Part shown: in pieces, positions 45,668 through 55,355 of the stretch
How positions within the stretch are numbered: the stretch's first letter is position 1
Layout of the letters: every line of letters starts with the position of its first letter
NCBI GenBank assembly: GCA_013112555.1
Contig: JABFGK010000001.1
Location: 62,001 to 126,000, forward strand
DNA length: 64,000 nucleotides
Direction of reading: 5' to 3'
DNA from: Planctomycetota bacterium
Lineage (GTDB): Bacteria > Planctomycetota > Phycisphaerae > Phycisphaerales > UBA5793
The notes under the pieces: generated by a model
Database searches by the model: none
Told to the model about the DNA's origin: nothing
What the model saw: only the letters and a program-made list of their open reading frames with translations
Program-made: the position numbers and the translations under genes

Positions 45668-46035
45668 TCCGATGCCGGGGCTGACCCGTCGGATGACGTG
45701 GCCGGCGTTTCACGAATACACCAGCGCGCCATTCCGGTTGCCAGCAGGGTAAACGCGCCGACTGACCCGAGGATGATCAGCATCCGCATGAATTCCTCGC
45801 CCTCCTGTTGACGCTCGTGGACAAGTGTCAGGGCCGTTCTGAGCCATTCGACCGTGGCAGCCAGCAGCAGGAGTTGCAGGACGGTGACCGCGATTCGGTT
45901 CCCGACAACGAGTGTGGCAGCAGCAATCACCAGAGTGCTCACGGCCACTGGAATGCCGTAGTTCCGCATGACGTGCGCCCCGAATACGAGCAGCGCAAGA
46001 ACGACGATGATGTGGGCGATGATTCGTTTGGCCAT
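45649..46035 (-). CDS. Small integral membrane protein
   Basis: 128 residues with four hydrophobic segments: IIAHIIVVLALLVFGAHVM, VAVSTLVIAAATLVVGN, VTVLQLLLLAATVEWLRTAL and MLIILGSVGAFTLLATGMA. It ends in a polar tail. No family recognised. It converges on the YHS-DUF2231 gene with a 19-bp tail overlap. The PfkB kinase gene diverges from it 121 bp away. Confidence 0.6.
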   Translation of the reverse strand: MAKRIIAHIIVVLALLVFGAHVMRNYGIPVAVSTLVIAAATLVVGNRIAVTVLQLLLLAATVEWLRTALTLVHERQQEGEEFMRMLIILGSVGAFTLLATGMARWCIRETPATSSDGSAPASDQNGHK

Positions 46036-46156
46036 CTTCTACATGATTCCCCGTGATTCCGGTTCGTGACTGACACCTTGTTGCTGCTCGCTACCATAGG
46101 ACGATATGGCTCGCGGGGATGGTGCTGGTTGCACCTGAATTGGGAGCGAAGACTTT

Positions 46157-47113
46157 GTGAAAGGTGTGTGTGCATTGTCACTGGTTGTTACTGGATCAAT
46201 TGGAATCGATACCATCATCGGGCCCCACGGGACCGTCGAAAACGTGATGGGTGGTTCGGCGTCGTACTTCGCAGCGGCGGCCGGCTTTTTCTGCCCCGTC
46301 CGGCTCGTCGCAGCCGTCGGCGATGACTGGCCCGCCGACCATTCGGCCCTGCTGTCGCGCTTCGAGCAGATCGATACGGCCGGCCTGGAGGAACGAGCGG
46401 GGTCAAAGACATTCCGTTGGACCGGCAAGTATCACGAGGACATGAACATCCGGGAAACGATGGCCGTCGATATCGGGGTGCTGGCCGAGGAGATCCCCCC
46501 GGTGCCGCCGGCGTTTGCCGACTCTCGGCTCGTGTTCCTGGCCAACACCGATCCCATCAATCAACTGAAGTTTGCCGGGCAGTTTGCGCACGCCGATCTG
46601 ATCGTGGCTGACACGATGGACCGGTGGATCGAGACCCAGCCGGCCGACCTCGAAGCCCTGCTGGCGACCATCCACGGCCTGGTCATCAACGACTCCGAGG
46701 CAGCCATGCTCGTTCCCGAGGCAGCCAACACCATCGTGGCAGCCAAAGCCATCCAGCGTCGCTACGACCTGGGCTTCGTCGTCGTGAAAAAGGGCGAGCA
46801 TGGGGCGATTCTCGTTCATCGCGACGGCTTGGCCGTCTTGCCAAGTTACCCGGCCGATCAGGTGATCGACCCGACCGGGGCTGGCGATACCTTCGCCGGC
46901 GGATTCATGGGATACCTGGCCTGCTCGGCCGGCGATTACAGCGTCGAGACCCTCCAGCGGGCAATGGCCTACGGCACGGTGGTTGCCAGTTTTACGATCG
47001 AGTCATTCAGCCTCGACCGCCTGGCAGGCCTGACCCGGCAGGAGATCGATGACCGGCTTGCCGAAATGGCCCGGATTGTCCGGATTTCCATGCCGGCCGC
47101 TGCCGAGGCCTGA
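46157..47113 (+). CDS. PfkB-family carbohydrate kinase
   Basis: 318 residues from GTG 46157 (GGGAG 10 nt upstream). The N-terminus VTGSIGIDTIIGPHGTVENV and GGSASYFAAAAGFF is the PfkB substrate-binding start. The C-terminal DPTGAGDTFAGGFMGYLA is signature 2, with the anion hole GAGD and catalytic Asp. It phosphorylates a sugar or nucleoside with ATP. The compact form with GPHG and the RWTGKYHEDMN lid segment resembles adenosine-kinase/ribokinase-type proteins found in many phyla whose substrate is not settled. Confidence 0.9.
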   Translation: MKGVCALSLVVTGSIGIDTIIGPHGTVENVMGGSASYFAAAAGFFCPVRLVAAVGDDWPADHSALLSRFEQIDTAGLEERAGSKTFRWTGKYHEDMNIRETMAVDIGVLAEEIPPVPPAFADSRLVFLANTDPINQLKFAGQFAHADLIVADTMDRWIETQPADLEALLATIHGLVINDSEAAMLVPEAANTIVAAKAIQRRYDLGFVVVKKGEHGAILVHRDGLAVLPSYPADQVIDPTGAGDTFAGGFMGYLACSAGDYSVETLQRAMAYGTVVASFTIESFSLDRLAGLTRQEIDDRLAEMARIVRISMPAAAEA

Positions 47114-47385
47114 AGTTGCCAATAGTCGCGGGGTTGCCTACGCTGTGCCCGCTGAAATTGCGTCCTCATCGGGTGGTTTTCCTGATGAATCGGCGATTTC
47201 AACTGCCTCGGGCGGGGCAGGAGCGTCGCCCCATGTATCCGGCTGGGATATGGGCAGGCATGGTTTTTGTGCCGGTCCGCTTCTGCTGGAGAGACACGGG
47301 GCTGTTTGTCGGTGAAGTCGCAGGCGACCAAGCCGGCAAATGTCCATGACAGCATGTGTTTGTGATTCGTGAGGTTTGACAGGTT

Positions 47386-47727
47386 ATGGTAACTTACGGG
47401 AATTCGTCTTCTGGCTCATCATCTTCCTCCAACGACCACTCCGGCTATGGCGGCGGCGGCGGCGGTGGCGGTGGTGGGGGGCATCGCGGCCGGCGCGGTG
47501 AAGTTCACGGCACACGCCGCTATCGCGTTGCTCGTGCGACGGCCAAGGGCGTCGTGTATGTCGATTACAAGGACGTCGATTCGCTCCGGCGACTGATGAG
47601 CCCCAACGGCAAGATCTACTCCGCCAAACGCCTCGGCGTGACCGCCCGCGAACAGCGCATGATCAGCCAGGCCATCAAGCGGGCCCGCTACATGGGGCTC
47701 CTGCCGTACACGAACGCCACCCTGTAA
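47386..47727 (+). CDS. rpsR: 30S ribosomal protein S18 with Gly-rich N-terminal extension
   Basis: 113 residues. The C-terminal part is S18: VYVDYKDVDSLRRLMSPNG, KIYSAKRLGVTAREQRMISQ, AIKRARYMGLLPYT. The first 40 residues are an unusual low-complexity extension: a Ser run, then eleven glycines, then HRGRRG. Typical bacterial S18 is 75-90 residues. It lacks the usual rpsF, ssb and rplI neighbours. GAGG lies 11 nt before the ATG. A terminator hairpin follows. Confidence 0.93.
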   Translation: MVTYGNSSSGSSSSSNDHSGYGGGGGGGGGGGHRGRRGEVHGTRRYRVARATAKGVVYVDYKDVDSLRRLMSPNGKIYSAKRLGVTAREQRMISQAIKRARYMGLLPYTNATL

Positions 47728-47771
47728 GCAGGCGACCGGCTTTTCCAATCAAATAGATATGCGACCGGCAG

Positions 47772-47802
47772 GCAGCAGGACCTCACTCCTGCTGCTTGTT
47801 TC
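47772..47802 (+). terminator. Terminator of rpsR
   Basis: GCAGCAGGA and TCCTGCTGC pair over nine bases around CCTCAC, followed by TTGTTTC. The T-tract is weak. Confidence 0.6.
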
Positions 47803-47898
47803 ATTGCGCCTCCCTCATCTAGCCCACCGCGAAGCGGTGATCGTGTGTAGCCGGGGGTGAAGTGAGTCCAAGACGAGCGCCACTCCCGGAAGGGGGGC

Positions 47899-50800
47899 TT
47901 ATTGCCTCAGTGAAAAGCACTCGGCCACGTGCTCAAGCCATTCGTCATCCGGCAAGCCGTAAGGCCTGAACTTCTCCAACTGCCCGAGCTCCTCGCAGAA
48001 GTACAGCGCTCGTCGCAGTCCGATCCTGCTGGCTTCCGGCGAGTCCATGAGATGGCTCGAATCGTTGATACTCATCTGGAACAGCACGCGCATTTCGATC
48101 TCACGGAGCACGTTTCGATCGAGCATGCGCGACAGATTCGTCACCGTATCACACCAGATCAGGACATGGACACCCGTCGAGGGTCCGTCACGCAGGATGC
48201 GATCAAACTGCTTGTCCGGGCCGGCCGGCGCTGCCTCCTCCGAGGAGGAGAATGAGTATGAATAATCTTCCTCCTGCTTCTTCAACAGCCGGAAGCGTTG
48301 CAACCCATGCACCACAATGAACACCGGCTCGGTGACCGCTTCCCGGCCGGCTGCATCACTCTGGCGCTTCTCAATCAAGTCTGACACTTCATTCAGACGG
48401 TCCGGTATTTCACGCCAGTTAACAACCTCAGCGCGATGCCGCAACACGCCGCAGACCTTCCCGAGATAGCCGGCCCGCGAATCATCTTCGAGAATCCCGT
48501 CGAGCACCAGGAAGCGCGGCCCCGATGCACCGCTCGATTCTGGCTTCGGATACTGTGCCGACAACCCGATCAATGCTGCCGACATCATGGCCAGGCACGG
48601 GTCGTCACGCTGCCCGACGATCAACAGGTTCTGCCCGCTCATGCGACGGAACTCCGCGTGCGTCGGCTCCTTGATCGCGATCGGCTCACCGAGCCACACG
48701 GTCGGTCGATCCGGCGGCGACTCCGGCCAGTGCGTGGCATCAAGCAGCGCTGTCAACTGCTTGTTCCGACGGATATCACCCGGTAGATTGCCTTCAAATA
48801 CAATCTGCGTCTCCGGCCGTTGGTACCCGGTCTCAACACACTTCTCGCGAATGCCGGACAGGTAGCCGTCGCGCTCCTTGTCGGGCAGCCAGGAGATTTG
48901 GAACGGGCTGTTGCCTTCCACGGCCCCACTCGATGCGTTGTAAATAGCCTCGCCGGGCCGTGACAGGAGACGGGCGGCGGCATTGTCATCAGACAATATA
49001 AGATATGAATCAGTTTCACTGCACTGCAAGGCAATCCGGATGGCCATCTGCCCGATGGTGCTGCGGGCCAGGCTGTAGGCCCCGCCCAGCGTCTGCGATC
49101 CGAGAATGACATGAATGCCGAATGCACGACCCTGACGAACCAGGCGGTCCAGCAGCAGCGAGGCGTCCTGCGCGAGTTTATCATCCTCAGTGAAGAACTC
49201 CTGGAACTCATCAATGATAAGAAGGAGTCGCGGCATCGTGACATCCGGGTGGGCAGCGCGAAAGCCCGGCACGTCCTGTACGTTTGCCTGCCGGAATAAC
49301 TGACCGCGTCGCTTCAGTTCGGCATCGAGTTTGTGCAGCACGCTCAAGCCGAACTCGCGATCACTCTCAATCGCGACTGCAATCGCATGGGGCATGTCGT
49401 TCAAGGCATAGGTCTTAAACTCGACGCCCTTCTTGAAATCGACGAGGTACATCTGCAACTCGTCCGGATGATACCACAGGCCGGCACTCGTGATCATGGC
49501 ATGGAGTAATGTTGATTTGCCGGAGCCGGTCTTGCCGGCCAGCAGCACATGCTGCGATGTTCCCTGACCGATCTCGATGTACTGCAGTTTGGTGGCCCCG
49601 GCCCGGCCGAGCGGGATCTTGATCCCGCGCGTGCTGTCATACGTCCAGTGCTCATCCTCACTCTTCGGGGCAATCGTGGCAAAGGGCACCTCGACGCGCG
49701 AGGCATCGGTGGCTGCCTCGCCGACGGAGTGGAGCACGGTCGTCAGGAATTCATCCTCAGGGGCCGGGTCGAGCGTGAGCGGGTACGGCTCATACACGCC
49801 GTCCTTCCACACAAAACGCCCGAGGTCCGGATCATGTACGAGGTTGACCATCCGCTTTTCAAGATCAGCCAGTTGCAGTCCGCGCGGCACCTGTTGCCTG
49901 ACATCGCGTGCCACCAACGCATATACCCCGCACCGCGAGCCGCTGGCCACGATACTGGCCAGTCGTCTGGCCGAGGCATCATTGAAGTTCGTCGGGAAGT
50001 CGGCCACCACGAGGAAGCGGTACGGCTCGGCAATCTCACCGGCCTGCCTGTTATATTGCTCAATATTGTCAAACTCGTTCCGCAGATACTTCTGAATGAC
50101 AATTTCCATGTGTTCGGTCAGGTCGAGCAAACGCTGCTCAATATGGCGCTGCTCGGTCCAGATGCGGCTGCCGACCATCGCCTCATCATAATCAGCCAGG
50201 TGCATGAAGCCGGCAAAACTCTGACCCAGGCCGACCGGATCAAGAATCGTGAACCGAACCTTGCCGGGCGGGATGAGTGTTAAGAGACGGAGCATGAATG
50301 AGCGGAGCGTCTGTAATGCCGTTTCGCGCCCGTCGCCGCCTGTCTGGAGCAACACTGAGCACTGATCGGGAAACGTGGCAACGGCCGGGATGTCAAACAC
50401 ATCCGGCGCATCCAACTTAAGTCGTTCATCGTCCGGGATCGCGTGTTCAATCTGGGTCAGATCAATCCGCGTCTGCCCGAGTCGAACGATCGGTGAAAAC
50501 GTCGCGGGCGGCTCCCACCCGTCCCAGTAGTCGCCGGCCCCCCAGCGGCCAAACCGGGCGCGGTCATCGTTGACGGCCCGTGTCATCACGCCGACGGCAT
50601 TCCCCCCGCCCTCCAGCCATCGCTTCGACAGCGATTGCCACTGCGCATCATACTCAGACTGGGCTTGCTCCATTCGGGTCTTGAGCCGTTCATCAGCGGC
50701 CGCGCGCCCCTCAACGTGTGCCCGCTCGTTCTGTTCAGTATCACTCTCATGCGTCTGCTTGGCCAAGGCAGTCCCTTCGCTGAAGTCCTGCTCGATCTGT

Positions 50801-52016
50801 GCCATCTGAGTCCGGGATTGCGCGGTCACCTCGGCCAGCAGTTCCTTGCGCTTCTGTTTCGTATGTGCGATGCGCGGTTCGAACTTCGCCTTCGCAGCGG
50901 CCAGACCTCGATTCCGCGTATTCAGCAACTCTGCCTTCTGTCGGTCACGCTCGACCTGAGCGAGTTTCATGCAATCTGCATACGCCACGCGGCCGGCAGA
51001 CATGCGTTGGGTCAGCGGGACATAGATGTCGATGACCTGCTGCTTTGCCTTGCGATACAGCAGCACGATCCCGACGACGACGATGATCACACCCGCCGCC
51101 GCACCGACTGCCGGCCAGTAGGTCAGTTTCCACTCCGTGAGCCAGGCAGCGAACGCAGCCAGGCCGACCACGATCAATATCGACCCGATCGGGAGCAGCG
51201 CACTGTCGATCAGTCGGCCGCTGCGCAGGCGCGTTAGCGTCTGCAGCCGGTCGCGCCCCTGGGAAATCGCAGCATCAAGCCGATCGCCCGCTTCCTTGAC
51301 GGCCGAATTATGCGCACGTCGTGAATCACTCCGTGAAGGCTGATTGTTGCTGCCGTCCGTGCTCGATTCGGATTCATTATCACCGGCCTCAACATCCGGC
51401 TCCTCGGTCAGCGCATCAAGTTGTGGCGAATCGAGGACATCAGGCGGCGTCTGCTTATACCGCGCGATGACGGCCAGCGCGCTTGCTGTCCGACCTGTTC
51501 AATGCTTTTCAGTTTCTCATCAAGGTCATTCTTCCGGCCTTCGAACCACCGGTTCGGCTCCGGCTCTGCTGCCTCATACACGGATTCGGTGAGCCAGACC
51601 TCCTCCTGCCAGGCCTTCTTTAACGACGCCACACGCTCCTCGGCATCCTCCGTGATCTGCCGAAGTCGGAGCGTTCGATCGTACTCAGCCTTACTCTTGT
51701 CCTGTTCATGCTTCTGCGTCAGTTGCGCCGTGACATCCTGAAACTGCTGCTGCATCTGCGCTCGACGCTGGACATACTCGGATTCGATCAGTTCGATCGT
51801 ATGGACATGCTCCTGCTGCGCCTCGGTCGTCTGTGCGTCAAGGCGCTCGCGGATGGCCTGCTCGCGCGCTGCACGCTCGGCTGCAAGAAGTGACAGATCG
51901 CGCACGGCGTTCCGCAACGTCTGTGCCGGTCGGTCGTTACTGGAAATCACGGCACTGTCGTCCGGGTCGGTGTGGACAGTGCTTTGACTGTTGCTGGTGG
52001 AGGAACTACCGGTCAT
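47899..52016 (-). CDS. EccC/FtsK-type ATPase of a type VII secretion-like system (one indel near 51,480)
   Basis: The frame from 51177 down gives 1092 residues. An open frame upstream joins, after one lost base near 51472-51486, to codons starting at 52016, for about 1370 in all. Order: N-terminal coiled coil; two membrane helices (SILIVVGLAAFAAWLTEW, VGAAAGVIIVVVGIVLLY); a long second coiled coil; a degenerate ATPase-like domain; an FtsK/SpoIIIE domain with Walker A LLAGKTGSGKSTLL and Walker B PRLLLIIDEFQEFF; and a third ATPase-like domain. This matches EccC/EssC. It sits at the end of a tight operon with a WXG100 gene, so it is probably the motor exporting that protein. Confidence 0.82.
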
Positions 52017-52021
52017 GGGTT

Positions 52022-52234
52022 CTATCTGCACTCCTGTCGCGCTCGATTGACGACTTCCTGCATGCGGGCCATGGCCGAGGCTGCCATCTTGACCCGCGGG
52101 TGTATCGGTGCAATGAACTCCTTCTCAAACTGCTTGCTCACCGGGTCGTTCCACACACGAACCATCGACTCCCACTTCAGTTTGAGTTCCGTCTCCGCCT
52201 CCCCGAGCATGGCACGTCCTGCACTCAGACTCAT
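52022..52234 (-). CDS. Small helical WXG-like protein of the type VII-like operon
   Basis: 70 residues, all helical: LKLKWESMVRVWNDPVSKQF, then EKEFIAPIHPRVKMAASAMA. The Trp pair and the FExEF element resemble those of small secreted helical proteins. The gene overlaps the upstream one by 4 bp and ends 5 bp before the ATPase start, so it belongs to the operon. Its function is unknown: a second substrate or a chaperone is possible. Confidence 0.6.
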   Translation of the reverse strand: MSLSAGRAMLGEAETELKLKWESMVRVWNDPVSKQFEKEFIAPIHPRVKMAASAMARMQEVVNRARQECR

Positions 52235-52842
52235 TCGGTCACCGTCCCATCCGCTTGCCCGGCAGCCGTATCACCCTTGCTGCCGTCATCATCAGTTTCC
52301 GTCTCACTGCCGTCATCTTCATCGTCACCGTCATCGTGTGCTTGGAACTCGGAGTTCGGCGCCTGCAGGGCCAGGTATCGTTCGAGTCCGACCACGGCCT
52401 GTTCGAGTTTCATCAGACCGGAAGGAACATGGTACTCGAGGATGGTGCCCATCGGCTGCACCTGGCCCCGGTAGATCGTTGCCTCGCGCTCAAAGACTCG
52501 GATCCAATACTGCACCTTCTCAATTTGCTGCCGAGCACGTTCGAGCCGACGCTTGGCTCGCTCGTACAGTTCCTTCTCCTCCCGGTGCGGCTGTTGCTGA
52601 TCCACCGGCCCGAGTTGCTTGCGATACAGATTGACCCGCGCTTCGTTGAGGTCCTGTTCACACTTGCGTGCCTGTCGTTGCCAGTATGACATCTGGTCAT
52701 ACTTAAGCCAGTCCATCGTCTTTTGCACTTCCGCATTGGCCGAACTCATGGCCACGCGCCCACGGTCAAGAAACTCGGTGAGTGCCGTCTTGAACTCGCG
52801 GACCGCTTCAATCGACTTGATGCTGGCTTGTTTGGCCATCAT
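52231..52842 (-). CDS. Coiled-coil protein of the type VII-like operon
   Basis: 203 residues. The first 150 are helical with coiled-coil character (LKYDQMSYWQRQARKCEQDL, KELYERAKRRLERARQQIEK) and include a YW and an RGQV segment. The last 40 are highly acidic (DDGDDEDDGSETETDDD). No signal peptide. It lies 57 bp after the WXG100 gene and overlaps the next gene by 4 bp. It could be a substrate, an LXG-like partner or a docking factor. ATG 52839 is an alternative start. Confidence 0.6.
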   Translation of the reverse strand: MMAKQASIKSIEAVREFKTALTEFLDRGRVAMSSANAEVQKTMDWLKYDQMSYWQRQARKCEQDLNEARVNLYRKQLGPVDQQQPHREEKELYERAKRRLERARQQIEKVQYWIRVFEREATIYRGQVQPMGTILEYHVPSGLMKLEQAVVGLERYLALQAPNSEFQAHDDGDDEDDGSETETDDDGSKGDTAAGQADGTVTE

Positions 52843-52899
52843 GACATCCGCTTTACAGACTCATATGAATAACCGTTCAATGTACCGCGTCACTCTCAA

Positions 52900-53172
52900 T
52901 CAACGCTGAGAGAGATACTCATCAATCCGATCCGCCTTCTTCATCAGGAACGGGATCTGCTGGTGCGATGTTTCGACGAATCGTGCAAGGGCCCGCATCG
53001 TGGCCTCGAACTCCTCCGCAAACTTCGTCTGCTCCTGATCGCGCCACGTCTGGCCGAGCCCGAGAAAGCGGCCGTGGATCGACGACATCTGCGACTGGAG
53101 TTCGTTGTTGAATCGTTTCAGGTCCATCGCAAACCGCCTGAGTTCCTCCGGGTCAACAATTGCTTTGGCCAT
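52900..53172 (-). CDS. WXG100-family protein
   Basis: 90 residues, no signal peptide, two helices joined by a Trp turn, as in ESAT-6/EsxA. The turn is QTWRDQEQTKF, a W-x-D variant of W-x-G. The first helix is RRFAMDLKRFNNELQSQM; the second is EEFEATMRALARFVETSHQQ. WXG100 proteins are secreted as dimers by type VII systems. It is the first gene of the operon that ends in the EccC-like ATPase; GGAG lies 7 nt before the ATG. Confidence 0.8.
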   Translation of the reverse strand: MAKAIVDPEELRRFAMDLKRFNNELQSQMSSIHGRFLGLGQTWRDQEQTKFAEEFEATMRALARFVETSHQQIPFLMKKADRIDEYLSQR

Positions 53173-53361
53173 GTCGCATCTCCATCAGGGGGCTGTGTCA
53201 CTGGTCATCGTGCCTCCGCTCAGCACGGGTGAGCGCAGCACGGCGACCAGTGCTGACTACACCGATCCGCTTGTCCCTATTCTAGCCGCAATGCGTCACG
53301 GGCCGGTGTACCTCTGAAACACCTGCCGGTGGAGCGGGGGAGGGGGCACAAGTGGAGGGAG

Positions 53362-55329
53362 TCAGTCGTCATCGGCCCGTCTGGCCCATTCCAGTTCAAG
53401 CGGGCCGAGTTGTTCGGCCAGCGAAGTCCGCTCATCAGTCAGTGCTTTGACTTTCAGGCCGTCACGGTGGGTGGCCGGGTCGATGAGTTGCTCATCAACA
53501 GCCTTGATTCGGGCCTCGATCTTCTCAATGGCCTGTTCAAGTTTCCCCAGACTCATCTTCGTATGGGCACCGGTGACAGATGCACTCTTTTTGGCCTCAG
53601 TCTGCCTTCGCAGCGCCTCCTGCCGTGGTTTGGCAGCCGCTTGAGCGCGCTGTTTCTGCTCGGCCTCGAGTGCCAGATGCTCCCTACGCCGCTTCGTGGT
53701 CCACTCGAACCACTCAGAGTAGTTGCCGTGGAACGTTTCGACCCGGCCGTTGCCGTCGAGGATGATGAGCCGATCGACACAGGCATCCAGCAGCGCGCGA
53801 TCGTGGCTGATCAGAATGAGCGTGCCGTCATATCCCGTGTCCGGATCCAGCGCGATCTCAAGCCGTTCGCAGGACGGCAGGTCGAAGTGATTCGTCGGTT
53901 CATCCAGAATCAGCAGGTTATACCCGCCGGCCACGACGCCGGCCGACACGGCCCGACGCCGCTCCCCTCCGCTGAGTTGCCCCATGCGCTTGTCCTGATC
54001 GTCGCCGCTGAACAAGAAGGCACCGGCCAGATCACGCGCCTGCTGCTCCGGCGCCCGTTGCATGCCGGCAGGAGCGGGGATCACCCGCTGCAGGTACTGC
54101 CAGACCGTGTGGTCCGGGTCAAGCCCCTCATCACTCTGTCGGAAGTGGCCAACCGTCACATTCGCACCGGTCGACGTGATGCCCGCAGTACAATCGTTCG
54201 TACCGATCAGACAGCTGACCAGCGTCGTCTTGCCAGAACCATTCGGCCCGATGACACCGACCCGCTCACCACGTGAGACCGTCATCGTAATACCCGAAAA
54301 CAGCGTGCGCTCGTCATATTGCTTTGATACCCCCTCGGCACTCATGACGATGTCACCGCTCCGCTTCGTCTTGGGAAGCTGCAGGTGCATCACATCGAGT
54401 TCAACCGGCCGATCGATCATGGCATCTTTGAAACGATCGAGCTTCGACTCCCGGCCGCGCGCCTGCTTGGCACGCTGCCCCGTCTTATATCTGGCAATAA
54501 ACTTCTTCTCGGCTCGAACATGATCCAACTGCTTCTCATACACGCGCTGCTCGACGTGCTTGCGCTCCAGCCGGAGCGTGCGGAAGGCTTCATAGTTCCC
54601 GGGGTATGAGTACATGCGCCCACCCGGCTCGATCTCGATAATCCGGTGCACGACCCGATCAAGGAGATACCGGTCATGGCTCACCAGCAGCACAGCCCCA
54701 CGAAACTCCTCGGCCAGAAACGTCTCAAGCCAGCGCCGGCCGTCGATGTCCAGATGATTCGTCGGCTCATCAAGAAGGAGCAGATCCGGGTCCTCAAGCA
54801 GTAACCGTGCCAGCGCCAGCCGGGACGATTCCCCGCCGGACAACCCCTGCACATTCTGCTCAAACTGCGCATCAACGAATCCGAGCCCATGAAGCGTTTC
54901 CTCGATCCGATGCCGAACCTGATACCCCCCGAGATGCTCGACCTCGCGCTCAAGCCGCGTGTACTGACTCAGGAGTTTGTCCAGCGCATCACCCTGCGCC
55001 GTCTCCATGCCCGCAGCAACCTGATTCAGTTTCCGATGCGCTTCAAACAGATCGGCATACGCCTGCTCAGCAACCTCGAAGACCGTTAACTCCGGATCGA
55101 AGTTCGGGTCCTGTGACAGGTAGCCAACCCGCTTGCTCTTGCCGATCTGAATCTCGCCGCTGTCATACTGGAGCATGCCCGCTAGCGCGCGCAGCAGCGT
55201 CGTCTTGCCGGTTCCATTCCGGCCGACCAGCCCGATGTGCTCTCCCGGCTCGATGGAAAACGTGACGTCGGACAGCACCACCTGTGTGCCGTGTGCATGA
55301 CCCAGGTTGACGACAGAGAGAAGCGGCAT
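53362..55329 (-). CDS. ABC-F family ATPase (Uup/EttA-like)
   Basis: 655 residues with two ABC domains and no membrane helices. Walker A: GLVGRNGTGKTTLL and GVIGPNGSGKTTLV. Signatures: LSGGESSRLALARLL and LSGGERRRAVSAGV. Walker B: DLLLLDEPTNHLD and LLILDEPTNHFD. A charged linker (YKTGQRAKQARGRESKLDRF) lies between them, and a C-terminal coiled coil (about 580-650) is like that of Uup. ABC-F proteins act on the ribosome in translation control, or in rescue from antibiotics. It begins 26 bp after sppA on the same strand. Confidence 0.93.
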   Translation of the reverse strand: MPLLSVVNLGHAHGTQVVLSDVTFSIEPGEHIGLVGRNGTGKTTLLRALAGMLQYDSGEIQIGKSKRVGYLSQDPNFDPELTVFEVAEQAYADLFEAHRKLNQVAAGMETAQGDALDKLLSQYTRLEREVEHLGGYQVRHRIEETLHGLGFVDAQFEQNVQGLSGGESSRLALARLLLEDPDLLLLDEPTNHLDIDGRRWLETFLAEEFRGAVLLVSHDRYLLDRVVHRIIEIEPGGRMYSYPGNYEAFRTLRLERKHVEQRVYEKQLDHVRAEKKFIARYKTGQRAKQARGRESKLDRFKDAMIDRPVELDVMHLQLPKTKRSGDIVMSAEGVSKQYDERTLFSGITMTVSRGERVGVIGPNGSGKTTLVSCLIGTNDCTAGITSTGANVTVGHFRQSDEGLDPDHTVWQYLQRVIPAPAGMQRAPEQQARDLAGAFLFSGDDQDKRMGQLSGGERRRAVSAGVVAGGYNLLILDEPTNHFDLPSCERLEIALDPDTGYDGTLILISHDRALLDACVDRLIILDGNGRVETFHGNYSEWFEWTTKRRREHLALEAEQKQRAQAAAKPRQEALRRQTEAKKSASVTGAHTKMSLGKLEQAIEKIEARIKAVDEQLIDPATHRDGLKVKALTDERTSLAEQLGPLELEWARRADDD

Positions 55330-55355
55330 GTGATGTCGGATACTTCAGAGGAGTG

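Noticed and set aside
53553..54523. Plus-strand frames within the ABC-F gene
   Set aside because: Shadows of the ABC-F coding sequence, with no domains of their own.
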